64,000 bases of DNA from Ktedonobacter racemifer DSM 44963 (GCF_000178855.1 NZ_ADVG01000003.1:1364001-1428000), one strand, 5' to 3'. Counted from the first letter of the stretch, positions 33,048 to 42,182 are shown. The notes: a model not told the origin generated them from the letters alone. A program made the numbers and translations.

Positions 33048-36000
33048 TTAGAGGAGGTGCAGACGCCTGGCGGCGGCGATGGCCTCGGCGCGCCGGCTGA
33101 CATCCAGCTTGCGATAGATGCTGCTGACCTGGGTCTTAATGGTATTGGGGGAGACGACCAACTTCTGCGCGATCTCGGCGTAGGTTTGCCCGGCGACCAG
33201 CAGGCTTAAGACGCGTTGCTCCTGAGGACTCAGGGGTTCATAGAGTCCTTCTGGAGCCTGTGGAGTGTGCTTTTCGATTTGCAGGTTGGTGGCTTTCTGC
33301 GTGTGTTTCTGTTCCTCCTGGGCAAAAGCTGTTAGCAGGGTGGAGATGTAGGAGATGCAGGTAGGGGATAACTCTGGCCTTGGCGGGTTTTTGAGCAAGT
33401 TCTGGAGTAGGTGGCGCATAGGCTTGCCCGCGTCCAGGTACACACGAATATAGCCCTCAGGCTCCGTCAAGTTCAGGAGGCGTACGACAACCTGCTGGGC
33501 CTGTTCCATTTCTCCCAGTCCGTAGAGCGCGCTGGCCTGTAACGCCAGCAGGTGAATGACCTCCCAGGTGCGCTTACATTGCTCCATATTGCTGAGTAGC
33601 GGAACCAGGATGTGTAAACCCTGCACATATTTTTCTTGTGCGAGGTGGACATTGATCAGCGCTATATATTCCTCGATATAGAGAACGCTCAAGGTCTGGG
33701 GATCGAAGTCATATTGAGCCGCCCAGTTCTCTGCCGCTATGAAGTTGCCCTGTGTGAGCCAGAGTGCTACCTGGGCGGCTGCGACATCATGGGCATAGTT
33801 TGTAAAGCCAGTGCTTTCGACCAGGCTTTGGGCCTGCTCCAGCGCCTCCTCTGCATCCGCAATCTTGTCGGAGGCCAGAGCGATTTTTACATAAGTCGCA
33901 TGGCCCCAGATGAGCAGGTTCATATCTTGCCAGCGCGAGGCGTGTTGCAATGCTACCTGTAAGCTAGCCTCTGCCTGCTCCAATTTATTCCAGGCATAGT
34001 AGAGGAAAGAGAGATCGAAAGCGGGGTAGACAGCGACCGAGACGTGTTGTCCCAACTGCCCAAGGAGGTCCTGGGCCTGTAAACATTCCTGGTGTAGCGA
34101 GTGGAGCTGGCCCGCGTAGAGAAAGGCCGCTGCGAGCCAGCATATCACAGCAATAGCTGTCACGTAGTCTTGCTCCTGAAGTGCCTGCTGCTTTAACTCG
34201 ATCAGTTCTTCTAAAAAGAAGCTCGAGTCGCCCAAGACCTGGGAACTGACAACGAACTTATGTAGCACAAACCATTTCCAGGCGACGGATTCGCCCAGCA
34301 TGAGATGTTGTATGCGCTGGGCAATGAGGCGAAGCTGCTGCATATTGCCCACGCGGAAGGCCTCGCTCATCGGGACAAACTCGCGCAGCAGGCAGATGCG
34401 GTTCTCAATCTTTGTTGTTTCTGTCGGTGTGAGGGATGCGTCTCTCTCGTTAGGCAATATTTGCTCGACTCGGGTGATGATCTGTCCACTCTGTGCCAGT
34501 GCCAGTGCTCGCTGCTGCTCCGGCATATATTGGGTACTAGAAAGTAAGTTCAGGGCCGAGGTGAGGGCAAATCCCAGGTGTTCGCGCAGAATGTTATCGG
34601 GAAGGCGTAGTAGCCAGGTCGCGACCGTTCTGGTCTCGCCTTGTGTCCATAGCTGCCTCGCGCCTTGCACCAGCATTGTGGCCGCGAATGGATAGTCTTG
34701 CGCGGCCAGGGCGTGGAACATTGCCTCGTGGATGGAACCCTGGGCCGCGTGCCAGCGGGCGGCGCGCTGGTGTAGCGCGTTTACCTGCTCAGGTTGTGTA
34801 GCTTGTAGGCGTGCCAGGAGTACTTCGCGAAAGAGGGTATGCAAACGATACCACTGCCGTTGCTCGTCCAGCGGAACTATAAAGAGATTGTGGCGCTCCA
34901 GCATCTCTAACAGCTCCTGGCTGGCTGGCTCGCCCGTTAGTTCCTGGCAGAGGGCGGCGTTCATGCGCGAGAGCACCGCAACCTGGAGCAGAAACTGCTG
35001 TACAGATGGCGCTTGATGTTGAAGAATCTCTTCCTGTACATAATCGAGAATGAAGCGATGCTCGCCCGTAAAGTGCTCGATAAAGGTAGAAGGCTTTTTG
35101 TGTGAACGCAGTGAGAGTGCGGCCAGTTGTAGGCCCGCGATCCAGCCTTCTGTGCGCTTCTCCAACACTTGTACTTCTGTCTCAGAGAGCGAGAGCGTCA
35201 TACCCTCATTGAGGAAGGCCTGGGCCTCTACTGGCGTAAAGCGTACCTCTGGCTCGCGAATCTCGCTCATCTGGCCTCGCATGCGCCAGCGTGCCAGAGG
35301 GAATGGCGGATCAACGCGACTGGCGATAACCAGGTGCATATTCGCGGGGAGGTGATCGAGCAAGAAGAGCATGGCCTCATGAATGGCCTGGTCTTCAATC
35401 ACATGGTAGTCATCCAGAATAAGGATAATCTCGCCGGAGGACCTGAGAATCTCATTGATAAAGGTGATGAGTATAGTTGAAAGCGGGGGTGGCTGAGGTG
35501 TGTAGAGCATAGCCAGGGATGTATCGCTAATCTCTGGCAGGCAGATGCGCAAGGTTGTAATGACCGAGGCCCAAAAGCGCGTGGGATCATTATCGGCCTC
35601 ATCCAATGAGAGCCAGCCTATCGTATGCGGCGAGCGTGACGCCCATGTACTCAGCAGCGTTGTTTTCCCGCTTCCAGCAGATGAGGAGAGCAAGAGCAAG
35701 CGATGGGTAAGTACCTCATTCACCTCTTGCAGCAAGCGCTCGCGCCTGACCAGCATCGAAGGGAGTTGAGGATGAGTATGCTTGGTAGCGATGAGAGGTA
35801 CGTGGCTCTGATGCACAATACCTGGCGAGTCAGGAAGTGCCTGTGTAGTCTGTTGACTCGTTTGGGACACAGAGCGATGCTCGTTCGCGAAGGTCTGCGC
35901 TACTTGCTCTAAACGTTCTAGCGTGGCGCCGCTTGTCTGTCCAAGGTAGCGCTTGTGTGTCTGCCCTTGAAGTGTACTATAGGCATACCAGTAGCCATTT

Positions 36001-36200
36001 CCCCGGGCTCGTGCCTCTTTCACCACGCTCATATGCCCAAGCCGTCCCTGAAAGGCGAAGGAGGTCTGGTCAACCAGCCAGTCTTGCCATGGCTGGTTGT
36101 TCTCAGAACCAAAATATTGCTCTAGTTCGCCTTGCGTGCGCAGTTCATAGCATTGTTGCTCTTCTGACCAGGTAAGTGCATGGAGAGATGACTTCGGCAT
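33048..36200 (-). CDS. LAL-type (MalT-like) ATP-dependent LuxR transcriptional regulator
   Basis: 1050 residues. Residues 1-115 form an extra domain not present in MalT (GYWYAYSTLQGQTHKRYLGQ, likely DNA- or ligand-binding). A STAND ATPase follows, with Walker A SSSAGSGKTTLLSTW, Walker B LILDDYHVI and a sensor region NMHLVIASRVDPPFPLARWR. About 500 residues of helical TPR-like repeats come next. The C-terminal LuxR helix-turn-helix is LSPQEQRVLSLLVAGQTYAE with VSPNTIKTQVSSIYRKLDVS. Such proteins oligomerise on binding ATP and an inducer and then activate transcription. No target or inducer can be read from context. Confidence 0.93.
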   Translation of the reverse strand: MPKSSLHALTWSEEQQCYELRTQGELEQYFGSENNQPWQDWLVDQTSFAFQGRLGHMSVVKEARARGNGYWYAYSTLQGQTHKRYLGQTSGATLERLEQVAQTFANEHRSVSQTSQQTTQALPDSPGIVHQSHVPLIATKHTHPQLPSMLVRRERLLQEVNEVLTHRLLLLSSSAGSGKTTLLSTWASRSPHTIGWLSLDEADNDPTRFWASVITTLRICLPEISDTSLAMLYTPQPPPLSTILITFINEILRSSGEIILILDDYHVIEDQAIHEAMLFLLDHLPANMHLVIASRVDPPFPLARWRMRGQMSEIREPEVRFTPVEAQAFLNEGMTLSLSETEVQVLEKRTEGWIAGLQLAALSLRSHKKPSTFIEHFTGEHRFILDYVQEEILQHQAPSVQQFLLQVAVLSRMNAALCQELTGEPASQELLEMLERHNLFIVPLDEQRQWYRLHTLFREVLLARLQATQPEQVNALHQRAARWHAAQGSIHEAMFHALAAQDYPFAATMLVQGARQLWTQGETRTVATWLLRLPDNILREHLGFALTSALNLLSSTQYMPEQQRALALAQSGQIITRVEQILPNERDASLTPTETTKIENRICLLREFVPMSEAFRVGNMQQLRLIAQRIQHLMLGESVAWKWFVLHKFVVSSQVLGDSSFFLEELIELKQQALQEQDYVTAIAVICWLAAAFLYAGQLHSLHQECLQAQDLLGQLGQHVSVAVYPAFDLSFLYYAWNKLEQAEASLQVALQHASRWQDMNLLIWGHATYVKIALASDKIADAEEALEQAQSLVESTGFTNYAHDVAAAQVALWLTQGNFIAAENWAAQYDFDPQTLSVLYIEEYIALINVHLAQEKYVQGLHILVPLLSNMEQCKRTWEVIHLLALQASALYGLGEMEQAQQVVVRLLNLTEPEGYIRVYLDAGKPMRHLLQNLLKNPPRPELSPTCISYISTLLTAFAQEEQKHTQKATNLQIEKHTPQAPEGLYEPLSPQEQRVLSLLVAGQTYAEIAQKLVVSPNTIKTQVSSIYRKLDVSRRAEAIAAARRLHLL

Positions 36201-36424
36201 AAATACCTAACTGTTTTAGCCCCACGTGGAGCGCCTCAGAGGACGATAACATCCATTATTAAATCTCAATTACTCAATCTTGAAGAGTGTAACATAAGCC
36301 AGGATGAGTATGCAAACGGTAGAGTGACCGGAATGTCAATAAAAATAAGAATAGTATTTAGGAGCATATCAGTTTATAATTGAAGTAAAGGATGCTGTGG
36401 CGAGCAAAAGAAGAGGAGCGAGTA

Positions 36425-36692
36425 GTCAGGTACCCCATGCCTAAAGGCAGGGGCTTGTGAAAGCAAGCTCGGACCTGTCCAGGCTTAGCCATGGGCCTTC
36501 TGCGCGAGGCAGGAGGTTATCAGGCTACGATAGAGGAGAAGTGTTCAAGTTCCTACCTACAGGTGCGTGCCAGCCGGTAGCTCTAGAATCTCTGGGTTAA
36601 ACAGCAAAGCGGGGTCTATGCAGTGCTCAGGGAAAAGTACCGCCCTCTATCATTGTCGAGGCAAACATTACCCTGGAAACAGGAGGCTCAAC
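36425..36692 (+). ncRNA. Predicted IscB omega RNA (HEARO RNA)
   Basis: In IscB systems a structured RNA of about 200-300 nt (described earlier as HEARO) lies directly upstream of iscB, with the guide at its 5' end reading the DNA outside the element. This 268-nt non-coding stretch has the expected position, a left-end hairpin (36433-36453), a second stem (GGCTTGTGAAAGC), and further pairing before the iscB ribosome site. The guide would derive from roughly the 15-20 bases before the left end. Confidence 0.65.
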
Positions 36693-37982
36693 TTGAGCAA
36701 TGTTTTTGTGATTGATAGTGACTATAAACCTTTAAATCCGGTGCATCCAGGACACGCGAGGCGCTTGCTCAGGCAAGGGAAAGCAGCCGTGTTTAGACGG
36801 TATCCGTTTACCATTGTGCTCAAACGGGTTGTCGAGCAGCCAGAGGTACAGCCATTGCGCTTGAAACTCGATCCAGGCAGTAAAACGACGGGAATTGCCC
36901 TGGTGAACGACACCAACGGCAAAATTGTGTTCGCGGCTGAACTCTCACATCGAGGGCATGCAATTAAAGACAGTCTTGATAGCCGTCGTGCAAGTCGCCA
37001 GGGGCGTAGGCAGCGTAAAACACGCTACCGCAAGCCGCGATTTGACAATCGACGGAGGAAGAAGGGATGGTTGCCACCATCGTTAGAAAGTCGCCTTGCC
37101 AACATTCTGACGTGGGTAGCTCGCCTGTGTCGATATGCTCCCATTGCCGCTCTCAGTCAGGAGCTTGTGAAGTTTGATATGCAATTGATGGAGAATCCCG
37201 ACATTGCAGGTGTGGAATACCAGCAAGGAACCTTGCAAGGCTATGAGGTCAGGGAATACTTGCTGGAAAAATGGGAACGCACGTGTGCCTATTGTGGCAA
37301 ACAAGATGTCCCGCTTCAGGTAGAGCATATCCATCCACGTGCCCGTAGTGGTACGAACAGGATGAGCAATCTTACCTTGGCGTGCGAAGCATGCAATACT
37401 GCCAAAGGCACTCAGGAGATCGAAGTCTTCTTGAAAAAGAAACCTGAAGTGCTCAAGCGTCTTCTCGCTCAGGTCAAAAAGCCACTCAAGGATGCCAGCG
37501 CTGTCAATAGCACACGATGTGCTTTGCTCGAACGGTTGAAAGCTCTCGGCTTGCCTGTCGAGTGGGGGAGCGGTGGATTGACGAAGTGGAATCGTACCAC
37601 GCGAGGGCTCCCCAAAACCCACTGGCTCGATGCAGCTTGCGTAGGCAAGAGCACGCCTGATGTGCTTTTGCAGAAGGGAGTCATCCCACTGCGCATCAAA
37701 GCTACAGGGCATGGGAGGAGGCAAATGTGTGTGCCTGACAAGTATGGATTCCCGAAGCAGCACAAAGAGCGCAAAAAGACATTTCTTGGGTATCAAACGG
37801 GTGATCTGGTCAAAGCCATCACACCCAAAGGAACATTTGAAGGACGGATAGCCATTCGTCATCGGCCTTCATTCCGACTGGAGAAGGTCGATATTCACCC
37901 CAAATATATGCGTTGTGTGCAACGATCCGATGGCTATGAGTATACACAGAAAGGAGTGCGCCATGCTCCTCCCCATGGCTAG
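36693..37982 (+). CDS. iscB: IscB RNA-guided RuvC-HNH endonuclease (Cas9 ancestor family)
   Basis: 429 residues from TTG 36693, with AGGAGG 7-12 nt upstream. The N-terminal PLMP-type domain is VFVIDSDYKPLNPVHPGHAR. RuvC-I Asp is D60 (LKLDPGSKTTG). An arginine-rich bridge helix (RRASRQGRRQRKTRYRKPR) follows. RuvC-II Glu is E157 (ALSQELVKFD). The HNH domain has a CAYC/CEAC zinc pair (C198, C201, C231, C234) and the catalytic H212 in VEHIHPRARSG. RuvC-III has H310 and D313 (THWLDAACVG). A C-terminal TAM-recognition domain completes it. All catalytic residues and full length are retained, so it is probably active. It would nick both DNA strands at sites chosen by the omega RNA. Confidence 0.93.
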   Translation: MSNVFVIDSDYKPLNPVHPGHARRLLRQGKAAVFRRYPFTIVLKRVVEQPEVQPLRLKLDPGSKTTGIALVNDTNGKIVFAAELSHRGHAIKDSLDSRRASRQGRRQRKTRYRKPRFDNRRRKKGWLPPSLESRLANILTWVARLCRYAPIAALSQELVKFDMQLMENPDIAGVEYQQGTLQGYEVREYLLEKWERTCAYCGKQDVPLQVEHIHPRARSGTNRMSNLTLACEACNTAKGTQEIEVFLKKKPEVLKRLLAQVKKPLKDASAVNSTRCALLERLKALGLPVEWGSGGLTKWNRTTRGLPKTHWLDAACVGKSTPDVLLQKGVIPLRIKATGHGRRQMCVPDKYGFPKQHKERKKTFLGYQTGDLVKAITPKGTFEGRIAIRHRPSFRLEKVDIHPKYMRCVQRSDGYEYTQKGVRHAPPHG

Positions 37983-38014
37983 AGCCAGGGGCCCCCGCAT
38001 GGCGCAATCTTTAG

Positions 38015-38779
38015 ATGGCTGAGGTGATGACATTACCAAACGCGTCGAAGCACGCGCAAGCCTGGATGGCGACGCATTTTCTAGCTCTGCTGGCCTGGAT
38101 CCCTACGCTGGTGCACGCCTGGAGCATGCCCCCTGGTCATCAATATGGGCCGATGGGTTTAAGCTTTCCTGCCTTCCTGTTGTATTGGACTGTTATGATG
38201 ATCGCGATGATGCTGCCCTCCCTCGCACCTGTGTTCTCGCTCCACCTTGCTGTATTACGCCTGGAGGACGAGGTAACCTTCCGCCCGCTTATGCGTGGTG
38301 GCGGCTTTCTCCTCGGCTATATCCTCGCCTGGTCCCTCACCGGCATCCCCGTCTATGGACTTTCGCTCGCCGCTGGCTATCTCGCGTCACATACTCCGAT
38401 GCTGGCGAGCATCCTGGGATCTGCATTGCTTATAGCTATAGGGATCTACCAACTAACGCCGCTGGCCAGGCGCTGCCTGGTGCACTGCAACCCTGTGCTA
38501 AGTTCTGGCTGTTATCTTCATGTGATGTCAGGCGGGCTGGCGAATGTCAGGGCGGGCATCGGAAATGGTTTCTACTGCCTGGGGGCCTGCGGAGGGCTAA
38601 TGCTGATCATGCTTGTCGTCGGGCTGATGAATATTCCCTGGATGCTGGGTCTGACCGCGCTAATCTTCTGCCTGAAGGTATGGGGGCAGGGAGCGCGCCT
38701 CAGTTTAATAGTTGGTATTGGCCTGGTGCTCATGGGTATTCTGGCCCTCTTTTATCCCGCGTTGCTGCCTGGCGTGTGA
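38015..38779 (+). CDS. DUF2182 predicted metal-binding integral membrane protein
   Basis: 254 residues, about seven transmembrane helices. The family hallmark WTVMMIAMMLPSLAP (Met-rich, next to Pro) and CLGACGGLMLIM are present. DUF2182 proteins occur near copper and other metal-handling genes; their role is unproven. The start is doubtful: ATG 38015 and ATG 38027 are both possible, and the IscB element ends just before them, so the native promoter may have been displaced. Confidence 0.8.
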   Translation: MAEVMTLPNASKHAQAWMATHFLALLAWIPTLVHAWSMPPGHQYGPMGLSFPAFLLYWTVMMIAMMLPSLAPVFSLHLAVLRLEDEVTFRPLMRGGGFLLGYILAWSLTGIPVYGLSLAAGYLASHTPMLASILGSALLIAIGIYQLTPLARRCLVHCNPVLSSGCYLHVMSGGLANVRAGIGNGFYCLGACGGLMLIMLVVGLMNIPWMLGLTALIFCLKVWGQGARLSLIVGIGLVLMGILALFYPALLPGV

Positions 38780-38783
38780 GTCT

Positions 38784-38803
38784 GCTACTGGCGTATGTGG
38801 CTA
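38784..38803 (-). repeat. Family A repeat, single arm
   Basis: GCTACTGGCGTATGTGGCTA, the reverse orientation of the family core with two changes. Positioned just after the DUF2182 stop. Confidence 0.65.
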
Positions 38804-38828
38804 TTGCGGCTGGGATGGCTCTCCAGGC

Positions 38829-39002
38829 CGGTAGGGATCAGCTTCAGCGCGTCCGAACGCCATTCATGGCAGTTCGGCATAAGCCAAAACCTTTTATGGG
38901 AAACAGTCATCCCATTCCACGAAATGGTTCTTATGGAATGTTTTTGGGCTACGCCTACAGGCGATCAATCGCCTTCGGACGCGCTAAAGCTGGTCCCTAC
39001 CG
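38829..39002. repeat. 174-bp multi-hairpin element with 29-bp inverted ends (MITE-like or structured RNA)
   Basis: The termini 38829-38857 and 38974-39002 are inverse complements with two mismatches (CGGTAGGGATCAGCTT... against ...AGCTGGTCCCTACCG). Nested inside are smaller stems: CCGAAC/GTTCGG enclosing GCCAT/ATGGC, ATGGGA/TCCCAT, CATTCCA/TGGAATG, and GGCGAT/ATCGCC. No protein is plausible. The outer GTAGGGATCA resembles the family C start. It fills most of the 385-bp gap between the DUF2182 gene and the next gene. Confidence 0.65.
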
Positions 39003-39164
39003 AAAAGAAGTGATTAGCTTCTATTGTAAATAATACTGCTTTTGCATTTATTGTTGATGTGATGGACTCAACGTGGATCCCGTTTACTCGTGCCTATGTG
39101 CTACACTGTGCGAAAATACGTATTTAAGCTAAGCCTTAAATGGCTTATGCTGGGGAAGAAGCGC

Positions 39165-39791
39165 ATGGGAACCTATATTGCAATATATGTGGAGCAGCGC
39201 ATCGGCGATGAGTGGTATTTTGTTGGACAAATGGTCGAGAATGAAATTCATCAGTACGATCCAGATGATGCCCTGGAGTATCGTCCTGACTCGATTTATG
39301 ATATGCAAAACTATGCCCTCTTTGCTATTCTTGCGGGTGTGAGAAATGATCGGGAAGAGCTATTTATGCCTATCGCTCCCCTTAGAGGTCTACCAGATGA
39401 TCTCTCGGCTGAATTACAGATTTGGTATAACTATGTGCTCTTTGATGAAGAAACAGGCGAATTTCATACAGAGAGTTTGCGGGCAAGCTGGTTGACGCTG
39501 GAGGAGCTAGCTCGCTTTGACTGGCATGGTAAGCGTAGAAAAGTGTACGCCCGTGTAGATAAGCGTGTAAAGCACCTTTTCCATCCAGATAGCTCTCCCA
39601 CCTGGAAAGATTGGCCAAAGGATATTCCAATCAGTTACCATCATACAAGCAAAGATAGTCCTTATTGCAACGCAATCTGGACGGAAACATATGCAGAGGC
39701 TGCGGGATCTTTTCTAACAGAAATACTTGATGGGCTCCTAAATGTATATGGTCACACAAGCGACGTTCGCCTGGTCTTCGATTTCCATTAG
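39165..39791 (+). CDS. Uncharacterised 208-aa protein
   Basis: ATG 39165 has GGGGAAGAAG upstream; in-frame extension to 39090 adds unlikely residues. The sequence is soluble, acidic and aromatic-rich: TYIAIYVEQRIGDEWYFVGQ, QYDPDDALEYRP and SWLTLEELARFDW. Related proteins in soil bacteria are annotated as hypothetical. There is no membrane or signal segment. It is followed by a kinase-like gene 15 bp downstream, with which it is probably cotranscribed. Confidence 0.65.
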   Translation: MGTYIAIYVEQRIGDEWYFVGQMVENEIHQYDPDDALEYRPDSIYDMQNYALFAILAGVRNDREELFMPIAPLRGLPDDLSAELQIWYNYVLFDEETGEFHTESLRASWLTLEELARFDWHGKRRKVYARVDKRVKHLFHPDSSPTWKDWPKDIPISYHHTSKDSPYCNAIWTETYAEAAGSFLTEILDGLLNVYGHTSDVRLVFDFH

Positions 39792-39806
39792 AAGGTATTC
39801 AATAAA

Positions 39807-40328
39807 ATGATCATTCTTATTAATGGTTCGTTCGCGGTAGGGAAGACGACGACTGCTGAGTTGCTGGTGCAGCGACTTTATCATAGTATGCTCTATGATC
39901 CAGAGGTTGTGGGGGCTGGCCTCGCGCATATCGCGAGGTCCATTGAAAAGTTTGAGGATTTTCAGGATTTGACGGCGTGGCGTCCTCTGGTGGTCGAGAC
40001 GGCACGTGTGCTGAAGCAGGTCTACGGGCGGACGCTGGTCATGCCTATGACCATATGGCACCGTCCCTATTTTGAGGAGATTACCGCTGGCTTGCGCCAG
40101 GTTGATCCACAGCTCTATCACTTCTGCCTCACAGCACGCGAGGAGACACTGTACGCTCGCTTAGAGCAGCGGCAGCATGAGCATACGGTGGAATCCCTGG
40201 CCTGGATTCGTGAGCGTTTCCAGCGCTGTCTCGCAGCCTTTGAGTCGCCCGCCTTCGCCACACATATCCCGACCGACGAGAAGAGTCCCGCAGAAATTGT
40301 CGAGGAGATCTTGTGCCAGATACGTTAG
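39807..40328 (+). CDS. P-loop kinase-like protein, TmrB/tunicamycin-resistance type
   Basis: 173 residues. Walker A is LINGSFAVGKTTTAELL. DPEVVGAGLAHI follows, where TmrB-like proteins have a conserved acidic motif. LVMPMTIWHRPYFEEI and HFCLTAREETLYARLEQR (lid region) fit the same small ATP-binding family. TmrB gives tunicamycin resistance by binding the drug, but most homologues have no assigned role. The transglutaminase-like gene follows after 61 bp. Confidence 0.75.
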   Translation: MIILINGSFAVGKTTTAELLVQRLYHSMLYDPEVVGAGLAHIARSIEKFEDFQDLTAWRPLVVETARVLKQVYGRTLVMPMTIWHRPYFEEITAGLRQVDPQLYHFCLTAREETLYARLEQRQHEHTVESLAWIRERFQRCLAAFESPAFATHIPTDEKSPAEIVEEILCQIR

Positions 40329-40389
40329 CAGTCAAGAGCTGTCACAGGCAGGCAGAGAAGCCAGGCAATACTATTGGAAGGTAAATAAC

Positions 40390-40998
40390 ATGCAACTTGA
40401 GTGTGAGATTTCCCAGATAGATGTATATCTTCGCGAAGATGAGATCATAAACTATTCTCATCCCCTGGTACGCCAGGCAATACAACAATTACAGTTAGCA
40501 TCCGAGTTGGAAGTAGAGCGCGTTCAGCAGACATTTGAGTTTGTGCGCGATACCATTCCTCACTCATGGGATGTGCAAAATCCCCAGGTAACATGCACCG
40601 CCTCCGAGGTGTTACAGTACCAGACAGGCATCTGTTATGCTAAATCCCACCTACTAGCTGCTCTCCTGCGAGGGCAGGGTATCCCCACAGGCTTTTGCTA
40701 TCAGCGCTTGACGCTGGGGGACACGCCTGAGACGGGCTACTCGGTCCATGCCCTTAACGCCGCCTATCTCCCATCGCTTCAAAGATGGGTACGCCTTGAT
40801 GCACGCGGCAACAAACCAGGCGTACAGGCGGAGTTCTCGCTGGCGCAGGAGAAACTGGCCTTTCCTGTGCGCCCAGAGTTAGACGAAATAGACTATCCCA
40901 CTATCTACAGTCATCCGCATCCCAAAGTTGTCGCACCCTTGCAACAGCATAGTGATAGCCTACATATGTACCAGAACGCCTTGCCTGAGAGGCTGTGA
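40390..40998 (+). CDS. Transglutaminase-like cysteine protease-fold protein
   Basis: 202 residues from ATG 40390 (GGAAGG upstream). The catalytic triad is visible: Cys in YQTGICYAKSHLLAALLRG, His in GYSVHALNAAYL and Asp in WVRLDARGN. RVQQTFEFVRDTIPHSWD precedes it, as is usual in transglutaminase-core proteins. It is cytoplasmic. Such proteins act as peptidases or cross-linking enzymes; the substrate is unknown. It probably shares a transcript with the two genes upstream. Confidence 0.85.
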   Translation: MQLECEISQIDVYLREDEIINYSHPLVRQAIQQLQLASELEVERVQQTFEFVRDTIPHSWDVQNPQVTCTASEVLQYQTGICYAKSHLLAALLRGQGIPTGFCYQRLTLGDTPETGYSVHALNAAYLPSLQRWVRLDARGNKPGVQAEFSLAQEKLAFPVRPELDEIDYPTIYSHPHPKVVAPLQQHSDSLHMYQNALPERL

Positions 40999-41118
40999 AC
41001 AGCCAGACCCCTGCTCGCAGAGCTTGGTAGGATGACCATGCCTCACATTACCTCTCCTGGGTACGAAAAGCGGCCTACCAGCGGTAGTCCGTTGATCCAT
41101 CTGGTTCGCGAGATTCCT

Positions 41119-41424
41119 CTAACGTCTCTCGATCTGAACTGCCCGCCCATAGATGGCATGAGGCCCAACCCAACCATTAATGCCTCCGCGATTATTTCCA
41201 ATCAGAAACCGTTTTTGGTCAATGGCCTTAATCAAGTGCAGATAGACGTTGCCTTTGATCTGCACCAGAACAATGTCGCCTACCCGTAACTGCTCTGGAG
41301 AACACGGCTGGAGGGTAACGCGATCTCCATCGTTGACTTTCCCATTCATCGAATGACCCCGTGGCTTGATCTGTGCTTGTTGTCCTTCCCGTAGCTTTTC
41401 TATGGCAAATGTTGCCCAATTCAT
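41119..41424 (-). CDS. S24/S26 LexA-like peptidase domain protein
   Basis: 101 residues from ATG 41424 (AAGGAG upstream). IKPRGHSMNGKVNDGDRV contains the Ser-Met catalytic motif of S24/S26 proteases. VGDIVLVQIKGNVYLHLIKA places a second beta element, where the catalytic Lys would be expected. There is no DNA-binding domain and no membrane anchor, so it is neither LexA nor a signal peptidase. It lies 68 bp after an AAA gene on the same strand. Role unknown. Confidence 0.75.
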   Translation of the reverse strand: MNWATFAIEKLREGQQAQIKPRGHSMNGKVNDGDRVTLQPCSPEQLRVGDIVLVQIKGNVYLHLIKAIDQKRFLIGNNRGGINGWVGPHAIYGRAVQIERR

Positions 41425-41492
41425 TTGAGAACTCCTTTTCCCTGAAGCTCGTTCTTTGTTATCGCTCTGTACGTTCATTACGCGAGACGGGG

Positions 41493-41999
41493 TCAAGTAT
41501 GCCTGACCAGTCGGAGCAGGGTCGCCATGACATCCTCGAGACTAGCACTGGTATCGATCTCGTGTCCCGCGGCACGTCGTAGCAATGGCTCGACCGTTTC
41601 TACTAAACCAAGCACACGAGCGATTTCGTCGGGATGCTTCCCATACTGATTGTTTGTCCTTGTGCGCAAGCGTTCAACGATGACGTCAGTGGGCGCACTC
41701 AGCAGTACGACGTGGTTGAACTGGGAAAGGAACTTCCGCATATTCTCCGCGCATCCGCTCAGGAACAGCACATCGGTGTCCTCAGTAGACAGGAGGTCTT
41801 GAATGCGGTCCTCTCGCCACACCCAGTCCCTATCCACTTCGACCGGTGACTCTAAGGTGCCAGCGTTGCTGGTGACCTCCACCCACTCTGAGAATTCATC
41901 GCAGTCCGCATCCACGGCCTTATATCCACGTGCGGCAAGCTCACTGATTATCGTGGATTTACCGGTTCCAGACATCCCCGTCAGGAGAATTCGCTTCAC
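41493..41999 (-). CDS. P-loop nucleotide kinase-like protein (AAA_18/shikimate kinase-like)
   Basis: 168 residues. Walker A is LLTGMSGTGKSTIISELA. DADCDEFSEW resembles the acceptor-binding region of shikimate or adenylate-type kinases. VLFLSGCAENM and VVLLSAPTDVIVERLRTRTNNQYG supply Walker B and lid elements. The substrate is unknown. It is the upstream partner of the LexA-like gene on the minus strand. Confidence 0.8.
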   Translation of the reverse strand: MKRILLTGMSGTGKSTIISELAARGYKAVDADCDEFSEWVEVTSNAGTLESPVEVDRDWVWREDRIQDLLSTEDTDVLFLSGCAENMRKFLSQFNHVVLLSAPTDVIVERLRTRTNNQYGKHPDEIARVLGLVETVEPLLRRAAGHEIDTSASLEDVMATLLRLVRHT

Positions 42000-42182
42000 G
42001 ATGATATCCCTTTCTCTGCTTGATAACGCTTAGGATCATGTTGTGATTGCGATGGGTCTTTGAGGAAGCATAACGTACGTTGAGGGGAAAAACAACCTGG
42101 TGGAGGATATCGGGATGCCCGTCATGTTTTTGATGTGATGCCTTCTTTGCAAAAAATGATATACCCCGGACCCAAGCGGGCA

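Larger units (their letters stand above)
36425..38010 (+). mobile_element. IscB element (IS200/IS605-like, no tnpA)
   Basis: The two ends carry matching 21-nt hairpins: CCCCATGCCTAAAGGCAGGG (from 36433) on the left and CCCCATGGCTAGAGCCAGGG (from 37971) on the right. The right hairpin is nested in GCGCCATGC/GCATGGCGC (37958-37966 with 37997-38005). Between them are an omega RNA region and iscB only. The outer limits are approximate. It lies between the LAL regulator and a DUF2182 gene that starts a few bases beyond the right end. Confidence 0.8.

Noticed and set aside
36567..36692. Extended N-terminus for IscB
   Set aside because: The in-frame upstream codons lie in the omega RNA region; TTG 36693 has the ribosome site and starts the conserved domain.
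38185..39033. 282-codon plus-strand frame over the DUF2182 gene and the 174-bp element
   Set aside because: It overlaps a clearly conserved membrane protein in another frame and continues into hairpin DNA.
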